Source of the DNA: Nitrospirota bacterium | Lineage (GTDB): Bacteria > Nitrospinota > Nitrospinia > Nitrospinales > VA-1 | Assembly: GCA_003235465.1 (NCBI GenBank) | Contig: QJWD01000260.1 | Span: forward strand, 1 to 7,279 | Length of the DNA: 7,279 nucleotides | Reading direction: 5' to 3' | In this document: piece by piece, positions 1 to 6,610 of the stretch | Position numbering within the stretch: the first letter of the stretch is position 1 | Layout: each line of letters opens with the position of its first letter | Notes under the pieces: generated by a model | Told to the model about the DNA's origin: nothing | The model's database searches: none | Seen by the model: the letters and a program-made list of their open reading frames with translations, nothing else | Translations under genes and position numbers: made by a program

Positions 1-2420
1 TTCACGAACTCGGCGATTTTCGGGTCTTCCAGGGAGCGGGTTTTGAGTTCGTCTTCGCTGATGCCCGCGTCGACGGTGATCTTCTGTCTCACCTTACCAT
101 TGACCTGAATGACAATCAACAGCTCGTCGGCGGCGAGCAGCGCCTCGTTGTGCCCGGGCCACGGGGCGCTTGCCGCGCGCCCGAGGTGTGCGCCCATTTC
201 GGCGGAGATGTGCGGGGCGAAGGGGGCGAGCAGGATGATGGCGGCCTCGAGCGCCTCGCGGACGGCGTGGGTCGCGCCGGGCCGGGTCTTGATTTCCTGC
301 CAGCCGTCGCGCAGGGTGTAGAGCTGGTTGACGAGTTCCATGATGGCGGCGATGGCGGTGTTGAACTGCATGCGCGTCTCGATGTCGTCGGTGACTCGCT
401 TGATGGTGATGTGCGTCCGCCGCCTGAGGTCGGCCAGTTCGCGGGACAGCGGCTGGCTTTCGTCGGGCATGCCGGCCTTTTGAATGTCGCCATGAAATTC
501 GTGAAAGATGCGCCAGACCCGCTTGAGGAAACGGAAGCAGCCTTCGACGCCCTGGTCGCTCCACTCCAGGTCCTTGACCGGCGGCGCGGCGAACAGGATG
601 AACAGGCGCGCGGTGTCGGCGCCGTAGGTGTTGATGATCTCATCCGGGTCGACGACGTTGCCCCTGGATTTGGACATCTTCGCGCCGTCCTTGATCACCA
701 TGCCCTGGGTGAGGAGGTGGGCGAAGGGTTCGGCGGGCGCGATCAGGCCGAGGTCGCGAAAAACGTGGTGAAAGAAGCGAGCGTAGAGCAAGTGCAGGAT
801 GGCGTGCTCGATGCCGCCGATGTACTGGTCCACCGGCATCCAGTAGTCGACCTCTTCGCGCGCGAAGGGCAGCGCTTCGTTCCTCGGCGAGGTGAAGCGG
901 TCGAAATACCAGGATGAGCAGACGAAGGTGTCGAGGGTGTCGGTCTCGCGGCGGGCGGGGCCCTTGCACTTCGGACACGCGGTGCTCTTGAACTCCGGGC
1001 GGTCGGCAAGCGGCGAGCGGCCCTTTTCGCCAAGCTCCGCATCGAGCGGCAGGATCACCGGCAGCTCCTCGTCGGGCACCGGCACGATGCCGCAGGCCTG
1101 GCAGTGGACGACGGGGATGGGCGTTCCCCAGTAGCGCTGGCGCGAGACGCCCCAGTCGCGCAGGCGGTAGTTGATGGCGGCCTGGCCGATGTTTTTCTCC
1201 ACCAAGTGTTCGATGACTCTGCCGCGCGCCTCATCGCCCACGAGGCCGTTGAATTCGCCCGAATGGATCATGGCGCCGTCGCCGGTGAAGGCGCGGCCGG
1301 GCTCCTGGGCCTCGCCCGCAGGCGGTTCGATCACCTGCGTGATGGGCAGCTTGTACTTGCTGGCGAAGTCGTGATCGCGCTGGTCGTGCGCGGGCACCGA
1401 CATGATCGCCCCGGTGCCGTAGTCCATGAGGACGAAGTTCGCCGTCCACACCGGGATGGCCTTGCCGGTGAGCGGGTTGATGGCGTGCTTGCCGGTGAAG
1501 ACGCCTTCCTTCTCGGCGGATTCGCTGGTGCGCGCTATTTTGTCCTGCTTGGCGACGCGGGCGAGAAAGGCGTCGATTTCTTTTTCCTGGGTGGTGCCAC
1601 GGGAGAGCTTGACGGTGAGCGGGTGCTCCGGCGCGAGCACCATGAAGGTGGCGCCGAACAGCGTGTCGGGCCTCGTCGTGAAGATGCGCAGGGTTTTGCC
1701 GGGCTTATCTTCCAGGGCAAAATCCACCTCCGCGCCGAGGCTTTTGCCGATCCAGTTCCTCTGCATGGTGAGCACCTGTTCCGGCCAGCTGCCGGAGAGG
1801 GTGCCGAGGCCTTCGAGCAGGCTGTCGGCGTAGGCGGTGATTTTGAGGAACCAGCCCTCCTGCTGTTTTTGCAGCACCTCGCCGTCGCAGCGCCAGCAGC
1901 GGTCGTCCACCACCTGCTCGTTGGCGAGCACCGTCTGGCAGGCTTCGCACCAGTTGACGGTGGCGTTTTTCCGGTAGACCAAGCCCTTCTCCATGAAGCG
2001 CAGGAAGCACCACTGGTTCCAGCGGTAATATTCCGGCCGGCAGGTGGCGATCTCGCGGTCCCAGTCGTAGCTGAAGCCCAGGCGCTTGATCTGCTTACGC
2101 ATGGTGCGGATGTTTTCGAAGGTCCAGGTTGCGGGGTGGGAGCGGTTTTTGATCGCCGCGTTTTCCGCCGGCATGCCGAAGGCGTCCCAACCCAGGGGGT
2201 GCAGCACGTTCAGGCCCCGCATGCGCTTGAAGCGGGCGAGCGCATCGCCGATGGCGTAGTTTCGCACATGGCCCATGTGAATGCGGCCGGAGGGGTAGGG
2301 GAACATCTCGAGCAGGTAATATTTTTGCCGCGTGTCGTCCGGCTCCACCTTGAAGGCCCGGGTTTCCTCCCAGGTCCGCTGCCATTTCTCCTCGATGGCC
2401 TTGAAATCGTATTTCTGCAT
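1..2420 (-). CDS. leuS: Leucyl-tRNA synthetase (LeuRS), C-terminus cut by window edge
   Basis: Class I aminoacyl-tRNA synthetase that charges tRNA-Leu with leucine in the cytoplasm. I translated the minus strand from the ATG at 2420, and the frame stays open to position 1 (806 codons). In order it shows the HIGH signature as HMGH (residues 48-51), a four-cysteine zinc module (C158, C161, C175, C178), and the CP1 editing-domain motif TTRPDT (248-253). Later come an AHDQRD editing motif, a second Cys-rich knuckle (HCQACG, then CPKCKGP), a DTFVCSSWY segment, and the catalytic loop KMSKS (581-585, at 680-666). The visible end matches the tRNA-binding C-terminal domain (VIQVNGKVRQKIT...). Compared with E. 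coli LeuRS (860 aa), I estimate only 20-25 residues are missing. The start is supported by a Shine-Dalgarno AAGGAG (complement of 2432-2437) at good spacing. The gene is divergent from the symporter gene. Identity is very secure. Confidence 0.98.
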   Translation of the reverse strand, partial: MQKYDFKAIEEKWQRTWEETRAFKVEPDDTRQKYYLLEMFPYPSGRIHMGHVRNYAIGDALARFKRMRGLNVLHPLGWDAFGMPAENAAIKNRSHPATWTFENIRTMRKQIKRLGFSYDWDREIATCRPEYYRWNQWCFLRFMEKGLVYRKNATVNWCEACQTVLANEQVVDDRCWRCDGEVLQKQQEGWFLKITAYADSLLEGLGTLSGSWPEQVLTMQRNWIGKSLGAEVDFALEDKPGKTLRIFTTRPDTLFGATFMVLAPEHPLTVKLSRGTTQEKEIDAFLARVAKQDKIARTSESAEKEGVFTGKHAINPLTGKAIPVWTANFVLMDYGTGAIMSVPAHDQRDHDFASKYKLPITQVIEPPAGEAQEPGRAFTGDGAMIHSGEFNGLVGDEARGRVIEHLVEKNIGQAAINYRLRDWGVSRQRYWGTPIPVVHCQACGIVPVPDEELPVILPLDAELGEKGRSPLADRPEFKSTACPKCKGPARRETDTLDTFVCSSWYFDRFTSPRNEALPFAREEVDYWMPVDQYIGGIEHAILHLLYARFFHHVFRDLGLIAPAEPFAHLLTQGMVIKDGAKMSKSRGNVVDPDEIINTYGADTARLFILFAAPPVKDLEWSDQGVEGCFRFLKRVWRIFHEFHGDIQKAGMPDESQPLSRELADLRRRTHITIKRVTDDIETRMQFNTAIAAIMELVNQLYTLRDGWQEIKTRPGATHAVREALEAAIILLAPFAPHISAEMGAHLGRAASAPWPGHNEALLAADELLIVIQVNGKVRQKITVDAGISEDELKTRSLEDPKIAEFV

Positions 2421-2559
2421 CTTGTGAAGGTCTCCTTGTATATAAGAAAGCCATAGTAGCTAAATTGTCGGAAATAATCCAGCCCGCCCGCCGCTGGAAA
2501 AAACAGCCGGCCCCGGTTCACGACGCCGACTTTTCAGTTCATGCCCCTTAAGCCTGGTT

Positions 2560-2565
2560 TATAAT
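2560..2565 (+). promoter_or_regulatory. Possible -10 box (TATAAT) overlapping the symporter start
   Basis: A perfect TATAAT overlaps the first possible ATG (2564) of the symporter gene. The hexamer TTCATG at 2538-2543, 16 bp upstream, is only a weak -35. If this -10 is used, transcription would begin near 2572, next to the second ATG (2573). That would give a leaderless or nearly leaderless mRNA. No good Shine-Dalgarno precedes either ATG, which fits this reading but does not prove it. It could be a chance AT-rich hexamer. Confidence 0.3.
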
Positions 2566-4003
2566 GTTCGGCATGACGGAACTCACCGGGGTCATGGCGG
2601 CGGTTTTCACATTATATATTTTGCTCATGGTGGGCATCGGCGTCGTCACCTCGCGCGCCACCCGCTCCCCCGCCGATTTTTTTCTCGCCGACAGGTCGCT
2701 CAAGGCCTGGGTCACGGCGATCTCCTCCACCGCCAGTTCGGAAAGCGCGTGGGCGGTGCTTGGCACCGTGGGCCTCGCCTACAAGGAGGGCCTGTCGTCG
2801 ATCTGGTTTTTGCCCGGCTGCCTGCTCGGCTACCTGGTCAACTGGCTGTTCATCGCCGAGCGCCTGCGCCGCCATTCGGCGGAGGAAAACGCCCTCACCC
2901 TGCCGGATTACCTGGAATCGCACTTCAAGGACTCGAGCCACGTGATCCGGCTGATCTCGGTGGTGATCATTTTCGCCTGCATGATGGCCTACGTCGCGGC
3001 GCAGTTCACCGCCATCGGCAAAACCTTCGACGCCATTTTCGGCATCCCGCACGCGCTGAGCATCTCGGTGGGGGGCGGCATCGTGATCCTCTACACCATG
3101 CTCGGCGGTTTTCGGGCGGTGGCGTGGACGGATTTTGTCCAGGGTCTCATCATGGTGGCGGGGCTTGTGCTGCTCGCCGGGGTGGCGTTTTTCTCCTTCG
3201 GCGGCGCATCGGAGATGGTGCATGAAGCGCGAACGGCCGACCCCGCGGCGCTCGAATGGATGGGGGGCAAGACGCCGATGGTCTTTCTCGGCTCGGTGGT
3301 GGGGCTGCTCGGCATCGGCCTCGGCTACCCCGGCCAGCCGCATGTGGTCACCCGTTACATGGCGGCGAAGGACACCGCCACCATCGAGCGCGGGCTCTGG
3401 ATCGCCATGGGCTGGGGCCTTTGCATCTACAGTTCCGCGATCCTCCTCGGCCTGTCGGGCAAGGCGCTGTTTCCCGGCCTGGAAGACCCCGAGCACCTGT
3501 TCCCGCGGGCGGCCGAGGCCCTGCTTCCGCCGCTGGTCGCCGCGGTGGTGCTTACGGGGGTGCTGGCGGCCATCATGTCGACGGTTTCAGCGCAGATCAT
3601 CGTCGCCGCCTCGGCGGTGGTGCACGATATTTACAGCCGCATGCTGAAGCGGGACCTCTCGAACCGGCAGGTGCTCGTCATCTCGCGGGCGACGGTGCTC
3701 GTTCTTGGCCTCGGCGCCATGCTGATCGCGCTTGGCAAGACGCGGGTGATCTTCTGGTTCGTCCTGTTCGCCTGGTCGGGGCTGGGGGCGAGCTTCGGCC
3801 CGCTCATCCTGTTCACCCTGTATTCCAGGCGGGTCACGAGAACCGGCGCTATCGCCGGCATGCTGACGGGTTTCGCGGTCACGCTGCTGTGGAAAATCAG
3901 CGGCCTCTCCGAGTCGGTGATTTATGAACTGGTCCCAGCTTTCATCCTATCCGCCGCTGTCATCTGGTACTTCCGCCGGCCCGTGGAGGCAGGTTCAGGG
4001 TGA
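2564..4003 (+). CDS. Sodium/solute symporter, SSS family, PutP-like
   Basis: Inner-membrane symporter of the solute:sodium symporter (SSS) family, 479 aa and almost entirely hydrophobic helices, close to the usual PutP length of about 500. Hallmarks in order are an early RSLKAWVTA segment, ENALTLPDYLESHF (PutP has NALTLPDYF), the LYTMLGGFRAVAWTDFVQG helix, GLGYPGQPH (about 253-260), LAAIMSTVSAQ, and FAWSGLGASFGP with the TRTGAIAGML loop. The sodium-site Ser-Thr pair of PutP (S340/T341) aligns with S339/T340. PutP Asp55 aligns with Ser59 and Trp244 with Ile251, while Ser57, Tyr140, Tyr248 and Pro252 align with identical residues (S61, Y143, Y255, P259). Substrate may therefore not be proline, and I leave the symbol blank. 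The start is uncertain: ATG 2564 and ATG 2573 both lack a clear ribosome site, and ATG 2594 follows GGGG very closely. No convincing terminator follows the stop. The family is secure; the substrate is unknown. Confidence 0.93.
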   Translation: MFGMTELTGVMAAVFTLYILLMVGIGVVTSRATRSPADFFLADRSLKAWVTAISSTASSESAWAVLGTVGLAYKEGLSSIWFLPGCLLGYLVNWLFIAERLRRHSAEENALTLPDYLESHFKDSSHVIRLISVVIIFACMMAYVAAQFTAIGKTFDAIFGIPHALSISVGGGIVILYTMLGGFRAVAWTDFVQGLIMVAGLVLLAGVAFFSFGGASEMVHEARTADPAALEWMGGKTPMVFLGSVVGLLGIGLGYPGQPHVVTRYMAAKDTATIERGLWIAMGWGLCIYSSAILLGLSGKALFPGLEDPEHLFPRAAEALLPPLVAAVVLTGVLAAIMSTVSAQIIVAASAVVHDIYSRMLKRDLSNRQVLVISRATVLVLGLGAMLIALGKTRVIFWFVLFAWSGLGASFGPLILFTLYSRRVTRTGAIAGMLTGFAVTLLWKISGLSESVIYELVPAFILSAAVIWYFRRPVEAGSG

Positions 4004-4111
4004 ACCGGCTTTTCATCTCGCGCCCAACTTATGAAAACGCGCAGCCCTGCTTGAAGCGCCTTTCGGCCACGCCTGACCACAGCCTTTAGATTGGAAAACC
4101 CGCTAAAATGT

Positions 4112-4131
4112 TACCATCCAGTTGGTAGGTA
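4112..4131. promoter_or_regulatory. Putative TetR operator, site 1
   Basis: The 20-mer TACCATCCAGTTGGTAGGTA is an imperfect dyad around a 2-bp centre (7 of 9 arm positions pair). Its right arm TGGTAGGTA is identical to that of site 2 at 4184-4203. A -10-like TAAAAT (4104-4109) ends 2 bp before it, although I see no good -35. Size, symmetry and position before a TetR-family gene suggest it is the binding site of that repressor. The binding is inferred; the repeat and its symmetry are seen directly. Confidence 0.65.
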
Positions 4132-4158
4132 TGTGTGAGAATCAACTTTAGAGGGACT

Positions 4159-4200
4159 ATGAAAAATATATATGCTATGATGATATCAACCAACTGGTAG
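4159..4200 (+). CDS. Possible 13-codon leader ORF before the TetR gene
   Basis: ATG at 4159 opens a 13-codon frame (MKNIYAMMISTNW) that ends with the TAG at 4198-4200, 7 bases before the regulator's ATG. A GAGGG sequence (4151-4155) precedes it, but at very short spacing (3 nt). The extended -10 at 4173-4181 lies inside this frame, so only a transcript starting further upstream, such as near site 1, could carry the whole ORF. It may be fortuitous in an AT-rich regulatory region. I do not recognise the peptide. Confidence 0.15.
   Translation: MKNIYAMMISTNW
4173..4181 (+). promoter_or_regulatory. Extended -10 promoter of the TetR-family gene
   Basis: TGCTATGAT matches the extended -10 pattern TGn-TATAAT with one mismatch in the hexamer (TATGAT, 4176-4181). 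No clear -35 lies at normal spacing, which is tolerated by extended -10 promoters. Transcription would start near 4188, inside operator site 2, and give a leader of about 20 bases before the ATG at 4208. A repressor bound at site 2 would block this promoter. Confidence 0.5.
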
Positions 4201-4203
4201 GTA
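4184..4203. promoter_or_regulatory. Putative TetR operator, site 2 (autoregulatory)
   Basis: The 20-mer TATCAACCAACTGGTAGGTA is a second copy of the dyad at 4112-4131, with the same right arm TGGTAGGTA and the same 2-bp centre. Its left arm pairs at 7 of 9 positions. It starts 2 bp after the TATGAT hexamer and ends 4 bp before the regulator's start codon, so it covers the expected transcription start and the ribosome-binding region (GGTAGGT). This is a typical place for a TetR-type autorepressor to bind. Confidence 0.7.
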
Positions 4204-4207
4204 AAAA

Positions 4208-4786
4208 ATGCCAAAACCTGACACCAAAGGAAAAATTCTTGACGCCGCCCAGGACAGCATTCAGCGGGTGGGTGCAAACGCAATGAGTTATCAGGATATC
4301 AGCGAGGCGGTGGGCATTCAGAAGGCGAGCATCCATTACCATTTCCCGACCAAGGAGAAGCTCATCGAGGCGCTCATCGAACGTTACAGCGAGCGGTTTT
4401 TCAGCCTGGTTCAATCCATCGTCGATTCTGAACTGAGCCCGGAGACGAAGCTGCGCCGCTACGGCCTCCTGTTTGAGACGATGCTTTCCGAGGGCGAGCG
4501 GGGAAAGGTTTGTTTATGCGGGATTCTCGGCGCCGAGCTTGGCACCCTGGGGCCCGTTGCGGCGGACAACATCCGGCGCTTTTTCAAGGAAAATGAAAAG
4601 CGGCTGGCCGAGATCCTGGACGAGGGGCGGGAGCAGAATGTGTTCAAATTCGAGGGCGACAGCCGCTCGATGGCGATCCTGGTCTTTTGCCTTCTGGAAG
4701 GGGCCATGCTGGTGGTGCGCGCCGATGAGGGCACGCAGCGCTACAGCGCCATCATGCGGCAGATGATCCGGCTTGTCAGCCCATGA
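4208..4786 (+). CDS. TetR/AcrR-family transcriptional repressor
   Basis: A 192-aa one-component regulator of normal TetR length. The N-terminal helix-turn-helix covers roughly residues 9-55, with the recognition part QDISEAVGIQKASIHYHF (29-46) followed by the typical TKEKLIEALI helix. The rest is the variable ligand-binding and dimerisation domain. It holds a VCLCGILGAE segment (101-110) with C102 and C104, placed about where NemR-type regulators carry a reactive cysteine. The ligand is not readable from sequence. ATG 4208 is chosen because an upstream stop closes the frame nearby and GGTAGGT lies just before it. Two 20-bp dyads sit immediately upstream and a third lies between this gene and the peptide-binding lipoprotein gene 105 bases downstream. 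This suggests autoregulation and control of that neighbour. Family assignment is secure; target and inducer are inferred. Confidence 0.93.
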   Translation: MPKPDTKGKILDAAQDSIQRVGANAMSYQDISEAVGIQKASIHYHFPTKEKLIEALIERYSERFFSLVQSIVDSELSPETKLRRYGLLFETMLSEGERGKVCLCGILGAELGTLGPVAADNIRRFFKENEKRLAEILDEGREQNVFKFEGDSRSMAILVFCLLEGAMLVVRADEGTQRYSAIMRQMIRLVSP

Positions 4787-4804
4787 TTTATATCTGTTTT
4801 AGCC

Positions 4805-4824
4805 TATCTATTACTTGGTAGATA
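4805..4824. promoter_or_regulatory. Putative TetR operator, site 3, before the binding-protein gene
   Basis: The 20-mer TATCTATTACTTGGTAGATA fits the frame of sites 1 and 2 (right arm TGGTAGATA versus TGGTAGGTA; 7 of 9 arm positions pair). Its outer arms TATCTA and TAGATA are perfect complements. It lies 19 bp after the repressor stop and 68 bp before the GTG start of the OppA-like gene. A -10-like TATATT (4823-4828) overlaps its right edge, without a good -35. It is weaker than the other two copies, so I give it lower confidence. Confidence 0.5.
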
Positions 4825-4891
4825 TATTTTAATTAAATTTGTTCCTGGGATGAAATTATTAGTCACGTTCTGAGCCGGAAGTGAGGCGGGT

Positions 4892-6478
4892 GTGAATGGC
4901 CGGTACAAGGGGATGAGGATTGCCCGGGGGGTTGCGGCCTGCCTGTTTATTCTGGCCGTGGCCTGCAAAGGCCCGGTGGCCGACGGCGCGAGGGAATTTC
5001 GCATGCCCATCGCCGCCGAGCCGCCCACCCTGGACTGGACGCTAGCGACAGACAGCGTGTCGGTGACCCTCCTCACCAACCTGATGGAGGGCCTCACCCA
5101 GTATAACGCCACGCTCGAGCCGGAGCCGGCGGTGGCGAAGGAGTGGAAATTTTCCGCCGATGGCCGGACCATCACCTACTACCTGCGTGATGATGTGTTC
5201 TGGAGCGACGGCCGCCGGGTCACCGCCCGGGATTTTGAATACGCCTGGAAGCGCCTGCTGAACCCCGCCACCGCGGCGCAGTACGCCTATTTTCTCTTCG
5301 ATATCGAAAACGCCTATGAATACAATGCGGGGAAGTTGACTGACCCGTCGCAGGTGGGGGTTCGCGCCCTCGCCGACGATGTTCTTGAGGTCCGCCTCAA
5401 GCGGGCGGTGGTGTATTTCCCGAGCATCACCACCTTCATGGTGACTTACCCGCAGCGCGAGGACATCCTCACCCGTTACGGTGACCGCTGGACCGATCCG
5501 GACAAGATCGTCACCAACGGCGCGTTCACGCTTAGCGAATGGCGGCACGAGTACAAGCTGGTGCTCGTCGCCAACCCGCGCCATTTCGAGGGCCCCCCGG
5601 CCATCGACCGCGTCACCTTCTACGTCGTGCCGGAAAAAACCACCGCCCTCACCCTGTACGAAACCGGCGAGCTCGACCGGGTTGAACTGCCGCCGGTGGC
5701 GATTCCGCATTACCGGAAGAGCCCGGAGTACGCCCATATCCCGCAGCTTCGCGGCTATTATTACGGGTTCAATATCACCAAACCGCCGTTCGACGACGTC
5801 AGGGTGCGGCGCGCCTTCTCCCACGCCATAGACCGCTCGCGCATACCCGTCATCCTGAAGGGCGGCGAGATCCCGGCTTCGTCATGGATTCCCGAGGGCA
5901 TGTTCGCCCACAACGCGGCCATCGGCCTCAAGTTCGACCCCGAAAAGGCCCGCCGCCTGCTCGCCGAGGCGGGTTATCCCGAAGGGCGCGGCCTGCCGCC
6001 GGTGTCGGCGGTGTACAACACTGGCAGCGTCAACCCCCTCGTCGCCGAGTTCCTGCAGGCCGAATGGAAGAAGAACCTTGGCGTGGCGGTGGAAATCGAC
6101 AGCCAGGAGTGGAAGGTGTTTCTAAGCCGCCTGCAGGTGGACCCGCCGCAACTGTTCCGCCTCGGCTGGGGGGCGGATTTCCCCGATCCAGACAACTTCA
6201 TGAACCTGTTTCTCTCCACCAGCGGCAACAACCACCTGCATTTCCAGAACCCGCGCTACGACGAGCTGGTAAACCGGGGACCCGAGGTGGACGACCCCAA
6301 AAAGCGGCAGGCCATCTACGACGAGGCGCAGCGCATCCTAACCGAGGACGAGGCGGCGATCATCCCGCTGTTTTTCTCGGCGCAGAACCTGCTCATCAAA
6401 CCGCATGTCGAGGGCCTGGAAGCCAACGCCATGGAACTGCTTTACCTGAAGCGGGCGCGGGTGAGCCGAGGCGGCTAG
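4892..6478 (+). CDS. OppA/DppA-like peptide-binding lipoprotein (family 5 SBP)
   Basis: Extracytoplasmic solute-binding protein of ABC peptide importers (SBP_bac_5 family), 528 aa, close to E. coli OppA (543 aa). The N-terminus has a basic stretch, a hydrophobic core and a lipobox-like LAVAC ending at C25, so it is probably a membrane-anchored lipoprotein. Family landmarks are LEPEPAVAKEW (75-85), FWSDGRRVTARDF (103-115), KIVTNGAFTLSEW, KPPFDDVRVRRAFSHAIDR, and QEWKVFLSRL. GWGADF places D429 where OppA Asp419 contacts the peptide amino terminus. It resembles OppA more than DppA in several of these segments, so short peptides are the likely ligand. GTG 4892 is preferred, with GAGG at 4883-4886 spaced 5 nt; ATG 4913 is an alternative that keeps most of the signal sequence. 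No permease or ATPase gene is adjacent: upstream is a TetR repressor and downstream a convergent gene. The family is certain; the ligand is inferred. Confidence 0.93.
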   Translation: MNGRYKGMRIARGVAACLFILAVACKGPVADGAREFRMPIAAEPPTLDWTLATDSVSVTLLTNLMEGLTQYNATLEPEPAVAKEWKFSADGRTITYYLRDDVFWSDGRRVTARDFEYAWKRLLNPATAAQYAYFLFDIENAYEYNAGKLTDPSQVGVRALADDVLEVRLKRAVVYFPSITTFMVTYPQREDILTRYGDRWTDPDKIVTNGAFTLSEWRHEYKLVLVANPRHFEGPPAIDRVTFYVVPEKTTALTLYETGELDRVELPPVAIPHYRKSPEYAHIPQLRGYYYGFNITKPPFDDVRVRRAFSHAIDRSRIPVILKGGEIPASSWIPEGMFAHNAAIGLKFDPEKARRLLAEAGYPEGRGLPPVSAVYNTGSVNPLVAEFLQAEWKKNLGVAVEIDSQEWKVFLSRLQVDPPQLFRLGWGADFPDPDNFMNLFLSTSGNNHLHFQNPRYDELVNRGPEVDDPKKRQAIYDEAQRILTEDEAAIIPLFFSAQNLLIKPHVEGLEANAMELLYLKRARVSRGG

Positions 6479-6545
6479 CCCGAGGCGTGAGGGGAGGGCC
6501 GAGCGCGGAGGGAGAGAGGAAAAACTATCGAAGCGCAAAAAAAAA

Positions 6546-6580
6546 AATGCCCCGCTTGGGCAAGCGAGGCATTCTCTTTT
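6546..6580. terminator. Bidirectional rho-independent terminator between convergent genes
   Basis: Two 13-base arms, AATGCCCCGCTTG (6546-6558) and CAAGCGAGGCATT (6561-6573), pair with one mismatch. They are followed on the plus strand by CTCTTTT (6574-6580). On the other side is a run of eleven A residues (6537-6547), partly shared with the stem, which reads as a U tract on the minus strand. It can therefore end transcription of the OppA-like gene (stop 6478) and of the DUF4402 gene (stop 6611). The minus-strand direction has the better U tract. Confidence 0.9.
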
Positions 6581-6610
6581 AACAGGTTAATCCTTGAAGC
6601 GCAGAAGAAA

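Noticed and set aside
150..917. A 255-codon plus-strand open frame opposite leuS
   Set aside because: It is also antisense to leuS, with no recognisable domain or ribosome site; a shadow of high-GC codon use.
1104..2456. A 450-codon plus-strand open frame opposite leuS
   Set aside because: It is antisense to a well-conserved leuS reading and has the His/Gly/Val/Asp-rich look of a GC-rich shadow frame. Signature motifs of LeuRS are all on the minus strand.
2612..3496. A 294-codon minus-strand open frame opposite the symporter
   Set aside because: Its His/Asp/Arg-rich composition is what the complement of a hydrophobic membrane protein gives in GC-rich DNA.
4050..4059. CTTGAAGCGC also found at 6593-6602
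   Set aside because: A 10-base direct match between two intergenic regions, without symmetry or extension; likely chance.
4004..4100. A possible terminator after the symporter (GCGC repeats near 4038-4058)
   Set aside because: The pairing is only four bases around a long loop and no U tract follows; not a convincing hairpin.
5042..5824. A 260-codon minus-strand open frame opposite the OppA-like gene
   Set aside because: The plus strand encodes a clear family 5 binding protein throughout this span.
6480..6525. Purine-rich stretch after the OppA-like stop, with a repeated CCGAGGCG at 6466 and 6480
   Set aside because: The repeat is short and adjacent, and I see no gene, hairpin or binding motif in it.
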